Shown piece by piece: positions 51,456 through 60,018 of a stretch of 64,000 nt of DNA. The notes under the pieces were generated by a model. The model was not told where the DNA came from, ran no database searches, and saw nothing but the letters and a program-made list of their open reading frames with translations. Position 1 is the stretch's first letter, and each line of letters starts with the position of its first letter. Made by a program: the position numbers and the translations under genes. Origin of the DNA: Tetragenococcus sp041859945 (GTDB lineage: Bacteria > Bacillota > Bacilli > Lactobacillales > Enterococcaceae); NCBI GenBank assembly GCA_041859945.1, contig JBFLGC010000004.1, positions 21,516-85,515 of the forward strand, read 5' to 3'.

Positions 51456-52742
51456 ATGAAGTTTTGGAAAAAAGGTATGACATCTGCCGCACTTTTAGGA
51501 AGCGTAGCACTCTTAGCAGCTTGCGGAGGCTCAGGAGATACTGCTGATAGCGGCAGTGATAGTGGTAGCGATTCAGGAAAAACAACGTTGACAGTGACGA
51601 CTTGGAACTATGATACAACCCCTGAATTTGAAAAATTGTTCACTGCATTTGAAAAAGAAAATCCAGATGTGACGATCAAACCGATCGATATCGCCGCTGA
51701 TGACTACGATACGAAGCTTACGACCATGTTATCTTCTGGTGATACGACCGATATTTTGACCATGAAAAATTTATTGTCGTATTCAAACTATGCTTTACGT
51801 GATCAATTGTTAGATTTGACCGATCACTTAGGCGATATCGACACAGCACCGGCACAAGATTCTTATGACATGTATGATGTTGATGGCAAAACGTATGCCC
51901 AACCTTATCGTACTGACTTCTGGGTCCTTTATTACAATAAGAAAATGTTTGATGATGCTGGTATCGCTTATCCAGATAACTTGACTTGGGATGAATACGA
52001 AGAAATCGCTGAAAAATTATCAGATCCAGATAACCAAGTTTATGGTGCTTATCAACATACTTGGCGGTCAACCACACAAGCTTTATCGGCTGCACAAAAT
52101 GACAAAAATTTGATCGATCCTGATTATGGCTTCTTAAAAGATGATTATGATCGTGTATTACGTATGCAAGATGCCAAATCACAAATGGATTACGGGACGG
52201 CTAAATCGACTCAAGTCACTTATGCCTCTCAATTTGAAAATTCAAAAGCTGCGATGATGTATATGGGCAGCTGGTACATGGCTGGTGTTTTGAACAGTAA
52301 AGCAGATGGCAAAACCGATGTAGACTGGGCCATTTCTGAAATTCCACAAAAAGAAAAAGGTCAACCGATCCAAACATTTGGTTCACCAACGGCATTTGCT
52401 ATCAACAAGAGTTCAAAAAATCAAGAATTAGCGCAAAAATTCTTGGATTTTGCTTCTGGTGAAGAAGGCGCGAAATTATTAGCTGAGACAGGTGTTGTGC
52501 CATCTTTCCGTAATGATGAAATCAATGAAATTTACTTTGGCTTAGATGGCATGCCTACAGATGAAGTATCACAAAAAGCTTTTAATCCAGATAAGATCGC
52601 CATCGAATTCCCAGTGGATGAAAATGGTCCAGCTATCGATAAAATCTTGCAAGAAGAACATGAATTGATCCTGGTTGGCGATGAAACACCTGAAGAAGGG
52701 ATCGCTAATATGGAAAAACGGGTCAAACAAGAAATCGAATAA
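51456..52742 (+). CDS. ABC sugar-binding lipoprotein (MsmE type)
   Basis: 428 residues. Signal peptide with lipobox LAAC, then a Gly/Ser/Asp-rich linker and a family 1 solute-binding domain (LTVTTWNYDTTPEFEKLFTAFEKENPDV, MYMGSWYMAGVLNSK, FLDFASGEEGAKLL). GGAGGTAAGGAAA sets the start at 51456. Unlike the LplA-type protein at 32149, it is of ordinary size and goes with the two following permeases. Confidence 0.93.
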   Translation: MKFWKKGMTSAALLGSVALLAACGGSGDTADSGSDSGSDSGKTTLTVTTWNYDTTPEFEKLFTAFEKENPDVTIKPIDIAADDYDTKLTTMLSSGDTTDILTMKNLLSYSNYALRDQLLDLTDHLGDIDTAPAQDSYDMYDVDGKTYAQPYRTDFWVLYYNKKMFDDAGIAYPDNLTWDEYEEIAEKLSDPDNQVYGAYQHTWRSTTQALSAAQNDKNLIDPDYGFLKDDYDRVLRMQDAKSQMDYGTAKSTQVTYASQFENSKAAMMYMGSWYMAGVLNSKADGKTDVDWAISEIPQKEKGQPIQTFGSPTAFAINKSSKNQELAQKFLDFASGEEGAKLLAETGVVPSFRNDEINEIYFGLDGMPTDEVSQKAFNPDKIAIEFPVDENGPAIDKILQEEHELILVGDETPEEGIANMEKRVKQEIE

Positions 52743-52768
52743 TCTTTACCAAAGTCTTTAAAAAATGA

Positions 52769-52811
52769 CCGTCAAGCAGGTCTCACAAGGAAAAACAAGA
52801 TCTGCTGACGG
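52769..52811 (+). terminator. Stem-loop between binding protein and permease genes
   Basis: CCGTCAAGCAGGTCT (52769-52783) pairs with AGATCTGCTGACGG (52798-52811) with one bulge and one mismatch. No clear T-run follows. It probably slows decay of the upstream mRNA or causes partial termination, giving more binding protein than permease. Confidence 0.65.
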
Positions 52812-52883
52812 ACATCTTTTGAAGATCTTCAGGAAAGGGGGAAGTTAAAAAAGTTTGTTTCATTGACTTTTTTAGCATCAAAT

Positions 52884-53780
52884 ATGGAAAACTCATCAAA
52901 AAAAGCCCACAAGTTACGTAGAAAGAACACGCTGACAGCTTGGTCGTTTGTCGCGCCCAACTTTATCGGCTTTTTCTTGTTTACGTTGATACCTGTTGTC
53001 TTTTCACTCGTTTTAGCCTTTATGAAGTGGGATTCATTTGGGACACCAGAATTTGTCGGTTTGAAAAACTTTAGCAAAATGATCGGCGATGACACTTTTT
53101 GGATCTCGCTTAAAAATACCGTGTTTTATACCGTGGGCGTGGTGCCGTTGACCTTGATCTGTTCTTTAGGCTTAGCGATTTTACTGAACCAAAAGATCCG
53201 TGGCGTCAAATTCTTCCGGACGGCCTTTTTCTTCCCATATGTCACCTCTTTGGTGGCGATCGCTGTGGTTTGGAATATGCTCTTTCACCCGACCATGGGA
53301 CCGATCAATCAATTTTTGAAACTATTTATCGAAAATCCACCCGGCTGGACGTCTAGTTCAGATTGGGCCCTGACGGCGATCATCATTGTCAGTGTTTGGC
53401 GTAATATGGGCTATTATATGATCCTTTATTTAGCGGGTCTGCAAAGTATCAACCAAGAAATGTATGAAGCCGCAGAAATCGATGGGGCCAACAAATGGCG
53501 CCAGTTTTGGAATGTTACGTTACCATCTTTGCGTCCAACGACGTTCTTTGTCACGATCATGTTAGTCATCAATTGTTTCAAAGTGTTTGACTTAGTCCAG
53601 GTCATGACTGAAGGCGGACCCGGACGAGCCACGAATGTGTTGGTCTATGAAGTGTATAATGAAGCCTTTGTCAAATTCAACTTTGGCTATGCTTCGGCGA
53701 TCGCCATGGTCTTGTTTGTCATCGTCTTAGTCATCACTATCATCCAATTCAAGTGGAATCAAGTCCAAGAAAGAACTTAA
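52884..53780 (+). CDS. ABC sugar transporter permease (MsmF type)
   Basis: About 298 residues, six membrane helices, EAA motif YEAAEIDGANKWRQFWNVTLPSLRP. The body matches UgpA/MsmF permeases (LTAWSFVAPNFIGFFLFTLIPVVFSLVLAFMKWD). The start is uncertain: ATG at 52884 and TTG at 52863 are both in frame, and the purine-rich AAAGGGGGAAG at 52835-52844 is too far from either for a normal ribosome site. Confidence 0.88.
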   Translation: MENSSKKAHKLRRKNTLTAWSFVAPNFIGFFLFTLIPVVFSLVLAFMKWDSFGTPEFVGLKNFSKMIGDDTFWISLKNTVFYTVGVVPLTLICSLGLAILLNQKIRGVKFFRTAFFFPYVTSLVAIAVVWNMLFHPTMGPINQFLKLFIENPPGWTSSSDWALTAIIIVSVWRNMGYYMILYLAGLQSINQEMYEAAEIDGANKWRQFWNVTLPSLRPTTFFVTIMLVINCFKVFDLVQVMTEGGPGRATNVLVYEVYNEAFVKFNFGYASAIAMVLFVIVLVITIIQFKWNQVQERT

Positions 53781-53791
53781 GGAGGAGAACT

Positions 53792-54664
53792 ATGGAAGCG
53801 ACAAAATCAACCAAAAAAGTAAAAAAAACCAAAGCAGCTAAAGAACCATTGACAGTCGGCCGCGTTCTTCTGATTTTGCTCTTGATCGTCTTGGCACTAC
53901 TGACCCTGATGCCTTTTTTCTGGATGATCTCGGCATCCTTTAAGAGTAACAACGATGTTTATACCGTACCTATCCAATGGATCCCGAAGACTTGGCATCC
54001 AGAAAACTATTCGGTCATTTGGGAACGGATCCCACTGTTGACGTTCTTTAAAAATACCGCATTTTTGAGTGTGGTCATCACTTTGATCCAACTGTTGACC
54101 TGTAGTTTTGCGGCGTATGGCTTTTCAAAGATGCAATTTAAAGGCCGCGACACCTTGTTTCTAGCTTATATCGGAACGATCGCCGTGCCTTGGCAATCCT
54201 ACATGATCCCCCAATTTATCATGATGCGTCAACTGGGCTTGACGGACAAATTATTGTCATTGGTTTTATTGCAAGCCTTCAATGCGTTTGGGGTCTTCTT
54301 ATTGAAACAATATTATAGTAGTATCCCGGATTCCTTGTGTGAAAGTGCGCGGATCGATGGATTATCTGAATGGGGCATTTATCGCCGCATCATCTTGCCT
54401 TTGACCAAACCGGCTTTGGCTAGTTTGACGATCATCACTTTTGTCAATACTTGGAACGATTATATGGGGCCTTTCATTTACTTATCCTCGACGGAAAACA
54501 AGACCATCCAATTGGGCTTAAAGATGTTCGTTGGTTTGTATGATGCGGAATATGCTTTGATCATGGCCGCGTCAGTAGTCTCCATCATTCCAGTGGGTGT
54601 CTTGTTCTTAAGCATGCAGAAATACTTTGTCGAAGGGATCGCTTCAACTGGGGTGAAAGGATAG
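53792..54664 (+). CDS. ABC sugar transporter permease (MsmG type)
   Basis: 290 residues, six helices, EAA motif CESARIDGLSEWGIYRRIILPLTKPALA, ending MQKYFVEGIASTGVKG. The start at 53792 follows AAGGAGGAGAAC; the N-terminus is unusually rich in Lys and Thr (KSTKKVKKTKAAK). It forms the importer with the previous two genes; no ATPase lies nearby. Confidence 0.93.
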   Translation: MEATKSTKKVKKTKAAKEPLTVGRVLLILLLIVLALLTLMPFFWMISASFKSNNDVYTVPIQWIPKTWHPENYSVIWERIPLLTFFKNTAFLSVVITLIQLLTCSFAAYGFSKMQFKGRDTLFLAYIGTIAVPWQSYMIPQFIMMRQLGLTDKLLSLVLLQAFNAFGVFLLKQYYSSIPDSLCESARIDGLSEWGIYRRIILPLTKPALASLTIITFVNTWNDYMGPFIYLSSTENKTIQLGLKMFVGLYDAEYALIMAASVVSIIPVGVLFLSMQKYFVEGIASTGVKG

Positions 54665-54680
54665 AAAAGAGGAAATCCAG

Positions 54681-55361
54681 ATGTTCAAGAAACAAACATT
54701 TGACAATAATATCTTTATGAAGATCTTCCATTGGGCCTATTTGTTACTGGCGGCCAATCTTTGTTTTGCGATAGTGAACTTACCGTTTTGCATCGTAGCC
54801 TTGACAACGGCCATCGATCCACGAAATATCTGGTTGTTTGCCTTGTCTTTGTTGCCAGTAGGACCCGCTCTGATCGTTATACTTGCTTGGATCGATAAAC
54901 TAAAAGAAGAAAAAGACATCGATCCAGTCAAGAGCTTCTTCCAACTGTATAAACAATTTTGGAAACCAGGTCTATTATATGGCGGCATCGCTTGGCTGGT
55001 GATCGTGATCTCAGTGGTGGATATTTTATTCTTTATGAAAATGCCAAATGGCAAATGGATCCTCCCATTTTTTGTCTTGCTTGCAGTTTTGGGCCTGGCA
55101 TTAATGATCCACTGTGATTATTTCCAGGTCAGAAATCCAGAATTTCAGGCGAAAGATATCTTGAAGACAAGTTTTTATTTTTCCTTGCGCAAATGGTATG
55201 TCAGCTTACTAAATGTTGTTTTATTAGGCTTGACCTTAGTTACTATGGTCATCAAGCCCCAATTTGGGATGACGATACTTCCTATATTATTCATGGGAAT
55301 CATTTATCTCAACAGTACTAATTTAGTTAAAAATACTACTCTTGCAGAAAAAATGTTATAA
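54681..55361 (+). CDS. DUF624 membrane protein (YesL-like), second copy
   Basis: 226 residues with about five membrane helices. Same family as the protein at 37325 but clearly diverged from it. It is 16 bp downstream of the MsmG-type permease and ends the operon that begins at 48096. Its repeated pairing with ABC importers points to a role in uptake or its control; the mechanism is unknown. Confidence 0.82.
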   Translation: MFKKQTFDNNIFMKIFHWAYLLLAANLCFAIVNLPFCIVALTTAIDPRNIWLFALSLLPVGPALIVILAWIDKLKEEKDIDPVKSFFQLYKQFWKPGLLYGGIAWLVIVISVVDILFFMKMPNGKWILPFFVLLAVLGLALMIHCDYFQVRNPEFQAKDILKTSFYFSLRKWYVSLLNVVLLGLTLVTMVIKPQFGMTILPILFMGIIYLNSTNLVKNTTLAEKML

Positions 55362-55365
55362 ATCA

Positions 55366-55409
55366 AAAACGTCCCACGATCATTAAGATGTGATCGTGGG
55401 ACGTTTTTG
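55366..55409 (+). terminator. Terminator after second ABC operon
   Basis: AACGTCCCACGATC and GATCGTGGGACGTT form a perfect 14-bp stem with a loop of about 10 bases, followed by TTT. Confidence 0.95.
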
Positions 55410-55561
55410 TTCAGAATATATTTTTCGCTGTGAAATAAAGAATCTAGTACAGGTTCGGCAGGCGAGTCTGTATTGAATAGCCAAGGATCCTGAATAATGT
55501 GGCTTACAATTAAAAATTTCGTGACGCTGCTTGCAATGTTATTATTAAAAAAATATTCCGC

Positions 55562-55604
55562 TTGCATTTTCTCTAAAAGCACGTTAAAATTTCTTATATA
55601 GAAA
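55562..55604 (+). promoter_or_regulatory. kdgR promoter with KdgR operator
   Basis: TTGCAT (55562-55567), 17 bases, TAAAAT (55585-55590). Immediately downstream TTTCTTATATAGAAA (55590-55604) is a near-palindrome of the same type as the sites before kdgA and the second kduD-like gene, which suggests autoregulation. Confidence 0.65.
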
Positions 55605-55617
55605 AGAGGTGTTTTAT

Positions 55618-56376
55618 ATGGAAAATCATAAGCCTTATGGAACAGTCTTGATCAAGGCGGCAAACATTTTGGATTTTCTATCGAATGATCCGAATAGCAC
55701 CTTACAAGAAATCGTGCAAGGAACTGGGATGACGGCTTCGACTACTTTAAAAATATTGGATACCTTGGTAAGGATCGGTTACGTGAGCCGGCTGGAAGAC
55801 AAGCGCTATCGTCTGGGCTTGAAATTGATCCGCTATGCCAATCAAAACATCGAGCAATTGGATCTCGTCGAAATTACCCAACCGTTTTTGGAAAAATTAC
55901 AGGAAGGAATCGACGAAACCATTCATTTGGGGATTTTAGCAGACGATGAGATCCTGTATGTCAATAAATTAGAACCAAAAAATCAAACGATCTTGATGTC
56001 TTCAAAGATCGGTATTACCCGTCCGCTATATAATTCGGCGATGGGTAAAGCGGTATTAGCTGAATTGCCTGAATCGGCAGTCGATCATTATTTGGAAACA
56101 GTTGAACTTGTTCCTTATACGGAAGAAACGATCACCAATCCTTTAAAAATAAAAAAAGAATTGCAAGATATCAAAGTACGACGGGTCGCTTTTGACGATG
56201 AAGAAGTGGAAAAAGATATTTTCTGTGTTGGAGCGGCGATCGTCAAAGAAGACAAAATCCTAGGAGCGTTTAGTATCAGCATGCCCAAATATCGAGTCGA
56301 CCCTATTCAACAAGAAAAGATGATACAAGCAATCATTAAGACGAAAGAAGAAATCGAAGCAAAGTTTGCAAAATAA
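55618..56376 (+). CDS. kdgR: IclR-family regulator KdgR
   Basis: 252 residues. An N-terminal winged helix (about 8-65: LIKAANILDFLSNDPNSTLQEIVQGTGMTASTTLKILDTLVRIGYVSR) and a C-terminal IclR effector domain (MGKAVLAELPE, GAAIVKEDKILGAFSISMPKYR). Start at 55618 after AGAGGTG. Directly upstream of the ketodeoxygluconate genes it should repress them until KDG or a related acid binds. Confidence 0.9.
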   Translation: MENHKPYGTVLIKAANILDFLSNDPNSTLQEIVQGTGMTASTTLKILDTLVRIGYVSRLEDKRYRLGLKLIRYANQNIEQLDLVEITQPFLEKLQEGIDETIHLGILADDEILYVNKLEPKNQTILMSSKIGITRPLYNSAMGKAVLAELPESAVDHYLETVELVPYTEETITNPLKIKKELQDIKVRRVAFDDEEVEKDIFCVGAAIVKEDKILGAFSISMPKYRVDPIQQEKMIQAIIKTKEEIEAKFAK

Positions 56377-56399
56377 ATTTTCCTTTAAAAAGAAAACCA

Positions 56400-56474
56400 T
56401 TGCATTTTTTTTAAAATTTCGTATAATAGAAGTGTGATTTCCTATTAATAAAATAATATTTCCAAATAAGAAAA
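56400..56474 (+). promoter_or_regulatory. kdgA promoter with two KdgR operators
   Basis: TTGCAT (56400-56405), a 16-base spacer and TATAAT (56422-56427). Two sites with TTTCC follow: ATTTCCTATTAATAAAAT (56437-56454) and ATTTCCAAATAAGAAA (56458-56473). Their TTTCC elements are 21 bases apart, two helical turns, and lie downstream of the -10. Confidence 0.75.
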
Positions 56475-56487
56475 GAGGTGATCCCTT

Positions 56488-57132
56488 TTGAAACGAGTAG
56501 AAATTTTAAATCGGCTTCAAGAGGCAGGAGTCATCGCGGTCGTTCGTGGTGATTCAAAGGAAGAAGCATTACAAGCAAGTCATGCCGTGATCAAAGGCGG
56601 AATGACCGGAATCGAATTGACTTTTACGGTTCCTCATGCAGACGAAGTCATCGCGGAATTGTCCGAAAGCTACCGGGACAATGACAAAGTGCTGGTCGGT
56701 GCCGGAACAGTCTTAGATGCGATCACGGCTAGAATGGCGATTATCGCAGGTGCCCAATTTATCGTGAGCCCTTGCTTTGATCAAGAAACCGCTGAAATCT
56801 GCAATTTGTACCAAATCCCTTACTTGCCAGGTTGTATGACGATCACAGAAATGAAGACGGCGCTTAAAAGTGGTGTCGATATCGTCAAGTTGTTCCCAGG
56901 TAGTGCCTTTGGGCCAAGTATTGTCAAAGCGGTCAAAGGTCCGTTACCTTATCTTAACATCATGCCGACAGGTGGCGTAAGTTTAGACAATATGGCCGAT
57001 TGGTTCAAAGCTGGCGTCGTTGCGGTCGGTGTCGGTGGTAATTTATTGGCCCCTGCTGCGACAGGTGATTTTGATAAAGTCACTGAAGTTGCCAAACAGT
57101 ATGTTGCCAAGTTCAATGAAATAAAGGGGTAA
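56488..57132 (+). CDS. kdgA: 2-keto-3-deoxy-6-phosphogluconate aldolase
   Basis: 214 residues, normal for KDPG aldolases. It splits KDPG into pyruvate and glyceraldehyde-3-phosphate. Catalytic Glu lies in GIELTFTVP, Schiff-base Lys in IVKLFPGSAFGP, and phosphate binding in MPTGGVSLDN. The start codon is TTG at 56488 with AGAGGTG 8 bases upstream. First gene of the four-gene kdg/kdu operon. Confidence 0.95.
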   Translation: MKRVEILNRLQEAGVIAVVRGDSKEEALQASHAVIKGGMTGIELTFTVPHADEVIAELSESYRDNDKVLVGAGTVLDAITARMAIIAGAQFIVSPCFDQETAEICNLYQIPYLPGCMTITEMKTALKSGVDIVKLFPGSAFGPSIVKAVKGPLPYLNIMPTGGVSLDNMADWFKAGVVAVGVGGNLLAPAATGDFDKVTEVAKQYVAKFNEIKG

Positions 57133-57135
57133 TCT

Positions 57136-58146
57136 ATGGGAAAAGTCGTTACTCTGGGGGAGATCATGCTCCGCTTTTCGACAGACGCAGGTGAAAAATT
57201 AGCGCAAAGTCGTAAGCTTGATGTGCATTACGGCGGAGGGGAAGCCAATGTGGCGATTTCCTTAGCCAACTTTGGTCATGACGTTACTTTTGCTAGTCGG
57301 GTCCCTGATAATGCTTTGGGTGAAGCCGTCAAAAAGCACTTGCAACGTTATGGAGTCCATACCCAAGACTTACTTTTTGGTGGTGAACGTTTGGGAACTT
57401 ACTATGTGGAAAGTGGCGTTGGTGAGCGAGCAGCAACTGTGACTTACGATCGTGCTTACTCAAGCTTTTCCCAGATGACTGATTTAGCTTGGAATTTGGC
57501 TGATTTATTCAAGGATGTCGACATTTTTCATATTTCCGGTATCACACCAGCCTTGACACCGAAATGGCGGGAAATGACCGTTACTTTGGTTCGAGCAGCT
57601 AAAAAGGCCGGTTGTAAAGTCAGTCTGGACATCAATTACCGAGCCAAATTATGGTCCCACCAAGAAGCCAAAGCGACCATGCAAGAGCTCTTACCTTATG
57701 TCGATTATTGCTCGGCAGGTGAATTAGACGCCTTCTATTTTATGGATGTGCCTAAATACACGGGCTCAGAGGATGGTCTAACTTATTATTATCAAGAAAT
57801 GTCGCGCCGCTACCCGAATATCAGCTACTTCTATTCGACCACGCGCGCAGTGATTTCAGCATCTGCCAACCGTTTGACCGGTACGATCTGGTCAGTGGCA
57901 GAGCAGAAAATTTATTCATCAAAGACCCATGACATCGATACTATCGTCGATCGAGTGGGCGCGGGCGATGCGCTTTCTGGCGGTGTCTTGCATGGTATTT
58001 TAGCCAAACAAACGCCCCAAGAAATCATCGACTTTGGCACGGCCGCAGCCGCTTTGAAACATACGATAAAAGGCGACTGCAATCAATTTAGTACCGCAGA
58101 AGTCGCAAGCTTTTTAGCAAGTGGCTCTGGTAAAATAATTCGATAA
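57136..58146 (+). CDS. kdgK: 2-keto-3-deoxygluconate kinase (PfkB family)
   Basis: 336 residues. N-terminal GEIMLRFSTD and YGGGEANVAISLANFG, and the C-terminal PfkB signature DTIVDRVGAGDALSGGVLHG with catalytic Asp. It phosphorylates KDG to KDPG, the substrate of the preceding aldolase. Only 3 bp separate it from kdgA. Confidence 0.94.
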   Translation: MGKVVTLGEIMLRFSTDAGEKLAQSRKLDVHYGGGEANVAISLANFGHDVTFASRVPDNALGEAVKKHLQRYGVHTQDLLFGGERLGTYYVESGVGERAATVTYDRAYSSFSQMTDLAWNLADLFKDVDIFHISGITPALTPKWREMTVTLVRAAKKAGCKVSLDINYRAKLWSHQEAKATMQELLPYVDYCSAGELDAFYFMDVPKYTGSEDGLTYYYQEMSRRYPNISYFYSTTRAVISASANRLTGTIWSVAEQKIYSSKTHDIDTIVDRVGAGDALSGGVLHGILAKQTPQEIIDFGTAAAALKHTIKGDCNQFSTAEVASFLASGSGKIIR

Positions 58147-58160
58147 GGAGAGATTCAATC

Positions 58161-59003
58161 ATGCAAAACATGGAAACTCGTTACACACACAGCCCTGAAG
58201 ATATCCGTCATTATGATACGGAACAACTACGTAAAGAATTCTTAGTAGAAAAAATCTTTGTGCCTGGGGAAATCAATCTGACTTACACGCACAATGACCG
58301 AATGATTTTTGGAGGAATCGTGCCAACTGACAAACCACTCGAAGTTGTTTTAAGTAAAGAATTAGGTGTTGATTATTTCCTAGAACGTCGTGAATTAGGC
58401 GTCATCAATATCGGTGGACCTGGCGTCATCGAAATCGATGGCAAAAAAGATCCAATGAAGAAACAAGATGGTTACTACATTGGTAAAGAAACCAAACACG
58501 TCGTCTTCACTTCAGATGATCCTAAAAATCCAGCTAAATTTTACATCAGCTCGACACCAGCTCATAAGAAATATCCTAATGTGAAGATCAGCATCGACCA
58601 AATCACACCACGTGTGACAGGTGAAGGCGTCAATATGAATGAACGTAAGATCCATCAATACATTCATCCAAATATTTGCGAAAGCTGTCAATTACAAATG
58701 GGTTATACGATCTTGGAACCAGGTAGTGCTTGGAATACTATGCCTTGCCATACCCATGAACGCCGGATGGAAGCCTATGTTTACTTTGATTTCCCACAAG
58801 ATGACACGAGAGTCTTCCATTTGATGGGTAAACCAGATGAAACGAAGAATTTGGTCGTAGCTAACGAACAAGCGGTCATTTCACCAAGCTGGTCGATCCA
58901 TACTGGTGTGGGAACGGCGAACTATTCCTTCATTTGGGCAATGTGCGGCGAAAATATCACTTATGATGATATGGATCAAGTCAATACGGCTGATTTAAAA
59001 TAA
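58161..59003 (+). CDS. kduI: 5-keto-4-deoxyuronate isomerase KduI
   Basis: 280 residues, full length. It converts DKI to 2,5-diketo-3-deoxygluconate. Cupin fold with the zinc site PCHTHERRMEAYVYF (His, His, Glu) and a later His. TTGGEPG-like region reads NIGGPGVIEIDGKK. Streptococci use an unrelated DhuI in this step; here the classic KduI is present. It lies 15 bp after kdgK. Confidence 0.95.
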   Translation: MQNMETRYTHSPEDIRHYDTEQLRKEFLVEKIFVPGEINLTYTHNDRMIFGGIVPTDKPLEVVLSKELGVDYFLERRELGVINIGGPGVIEIDGKKDPMKKQDGYYIGKETKHVVFTSDDPKNPAKFYISSTPAHKKYPNVKISIDQITPRVTGEGVNMNERKIHQYIHPNICESCQLQMGYTILEPGSAWNTMPCHTHERRMEAYVYFDFPQDDTRVFHLMGKPDETKNLVVANEQAVISPSWSIHTGVGTANYSFIWAMCGENITYDDMDQVNTADLK

Positions 59004-59027
59004 TCAAAAAATAAAGGAGATTTTATT

Positions 59028-59834
59028 ATGTCATTTTCAATGGATCAATTTAGTTTAAAAGGCAAAGTTGCCTTAGTGACCGGCGCTTCTTACGGCATCG
59101 GCTTTGCGATCGCTTCGGCTTATGCCAAAGCTGGCGCAACGATCGTTTTTAACGATATCAAACAAGAATTAGTGGATAAAGGCTTACAAGCTTATAAAGA
59201 AGAAGGAATCGATGCTCACGGTTATGTTTGTGACGTGACCGATGAAGATGCTGTGCAAGCTTTTGTAGCGAAAGTCAAAGAAGAAGTTGGTACGATCGAC
59301 ATCTTAGTCAATAATGCCGGCATCATCAAACGCATCCCAATGCTTGAAATGAGCGCGGCTGATTTTCGTCAAGTCATTGATATCGACTTGAATGGCCCAT
59401 TCATCGTTTCAAAAGCAGTCATTCCACAAATGATCGAAAAAGGCCATGGTAAGATCATCAACATTTGTTCGATGATGAGTGAATTAGGCCGGGAAACTGT
59501 TTCTGCTTACGCTGCTGCTAAGGGCGGTTTAAAGATGTTGACACGTAACATCTGTTCTGAATATGGAGAAGCCAATATCCAATGTAATGGCATTGGCCCT
59601 GGTTATATCGCCACACCACAAACAGCGCCATTGCGTGAAAAACAAGCAGATGGTAGTCGTCATCCATTTGATCAATTCATCGTTTCAAAAACGCCAGCAG
59701 CTCGTTGGGGCACGACTGATGACTTGCAAGGTCCAGCTGTTTTCTTAGCATCAGATGCTTCGAATTTTGTCAACGGACATGTAGTTTACGTTGACGGTGG
59801 GATCTTAGCTTACATCGGTAAACAACCAGAATAA
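59028..59834 (+). CDS. kduD: 2-keto-3-deoxygluconate dehydrogenase / gluconate 5-dehydrogenase-like SDR
   Basis: 268 residues, classical SDR: TGASYGIG cofactor loop, NNAG, catalytic Ser in ICSMMSE, Tyr and Lys in YAAAKGG. It would reduce 2,5-diketo-3-deoxygluconate to KDG. The sequence is strikingly like the Ga5DH/DhuD proteins encoded in the hyaluronate-degradation cluster of Streptococcus, including the C-terminus AYIGKQPE. FNDIKQE after the second strand has the Asp that favours NADH. Last gene of the kdg/kdu operon. Confidence 0.92.
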   Translation: MSFSMDQFSLKGKVALVTGASYGIGFAIASAYAKAGATIVFNDIKQELVDKGLQAYKEEGIDAHGYVCDVTDEDAVQAFVAKVKEEVGTIDILVNNAGIIKRIPMLEMSAADFRQVIDIDLNGPFIVSKAVIPQMIEKGHGKIINICSMMSELGRETVSAYAAAKGGLKMLTRNICSEYGEANIQCNGIGPGYIATPQTAPLREKQADGSRHPFDQFIVSKTPAARWGTTDDLQGPAVFLASDASNFVNGHVVYVDGGILAYIGKQPE

Positions 59835-59846
59835 AAAGTTTGAATC

Positions 59847-59884
59847 AACAAGGACCAAAGTCGCAAGATTTTGGTCCTTGTTAT
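59847..59884 (+). terminator. Terminator after the kdg/kdu operon
   Basis: AACAAGGACCAAA pairs with TTTGGTCCTTGTT around a loop of about 10 bases. Confidence 0.9.
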
Positions 59885-59925
59885 TTATATGAAAAGAAGG
59901 TATGTGATTTTAGAAACTTTCTACT

Positions 59926-60000
59926 TTGAAAATACGAATAAATACGCTATAATAAGTTTATAATTTCCAAATAGAAAATTAAATTTCTAAATAGGAAATA
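59926..60000 (+). promoter_or_regulatory. Promoter of second kduD-like gene with two KdgR operators
   Basis: TTGAAA (59926-59931), 16 bases, TATAAT (59948-59953). Then AATTTCCAAATAGAAAATT (59962-59980) and AATTTCTAAATAGGAAATA (59982-60000), two strong dyads whose centres are 20 bp apart. They give the best view of the KdgR consensus in the window. Confidence 0.8.
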
Positions 60001-60018
60001 TAGGAAGGGCGGTTTATT

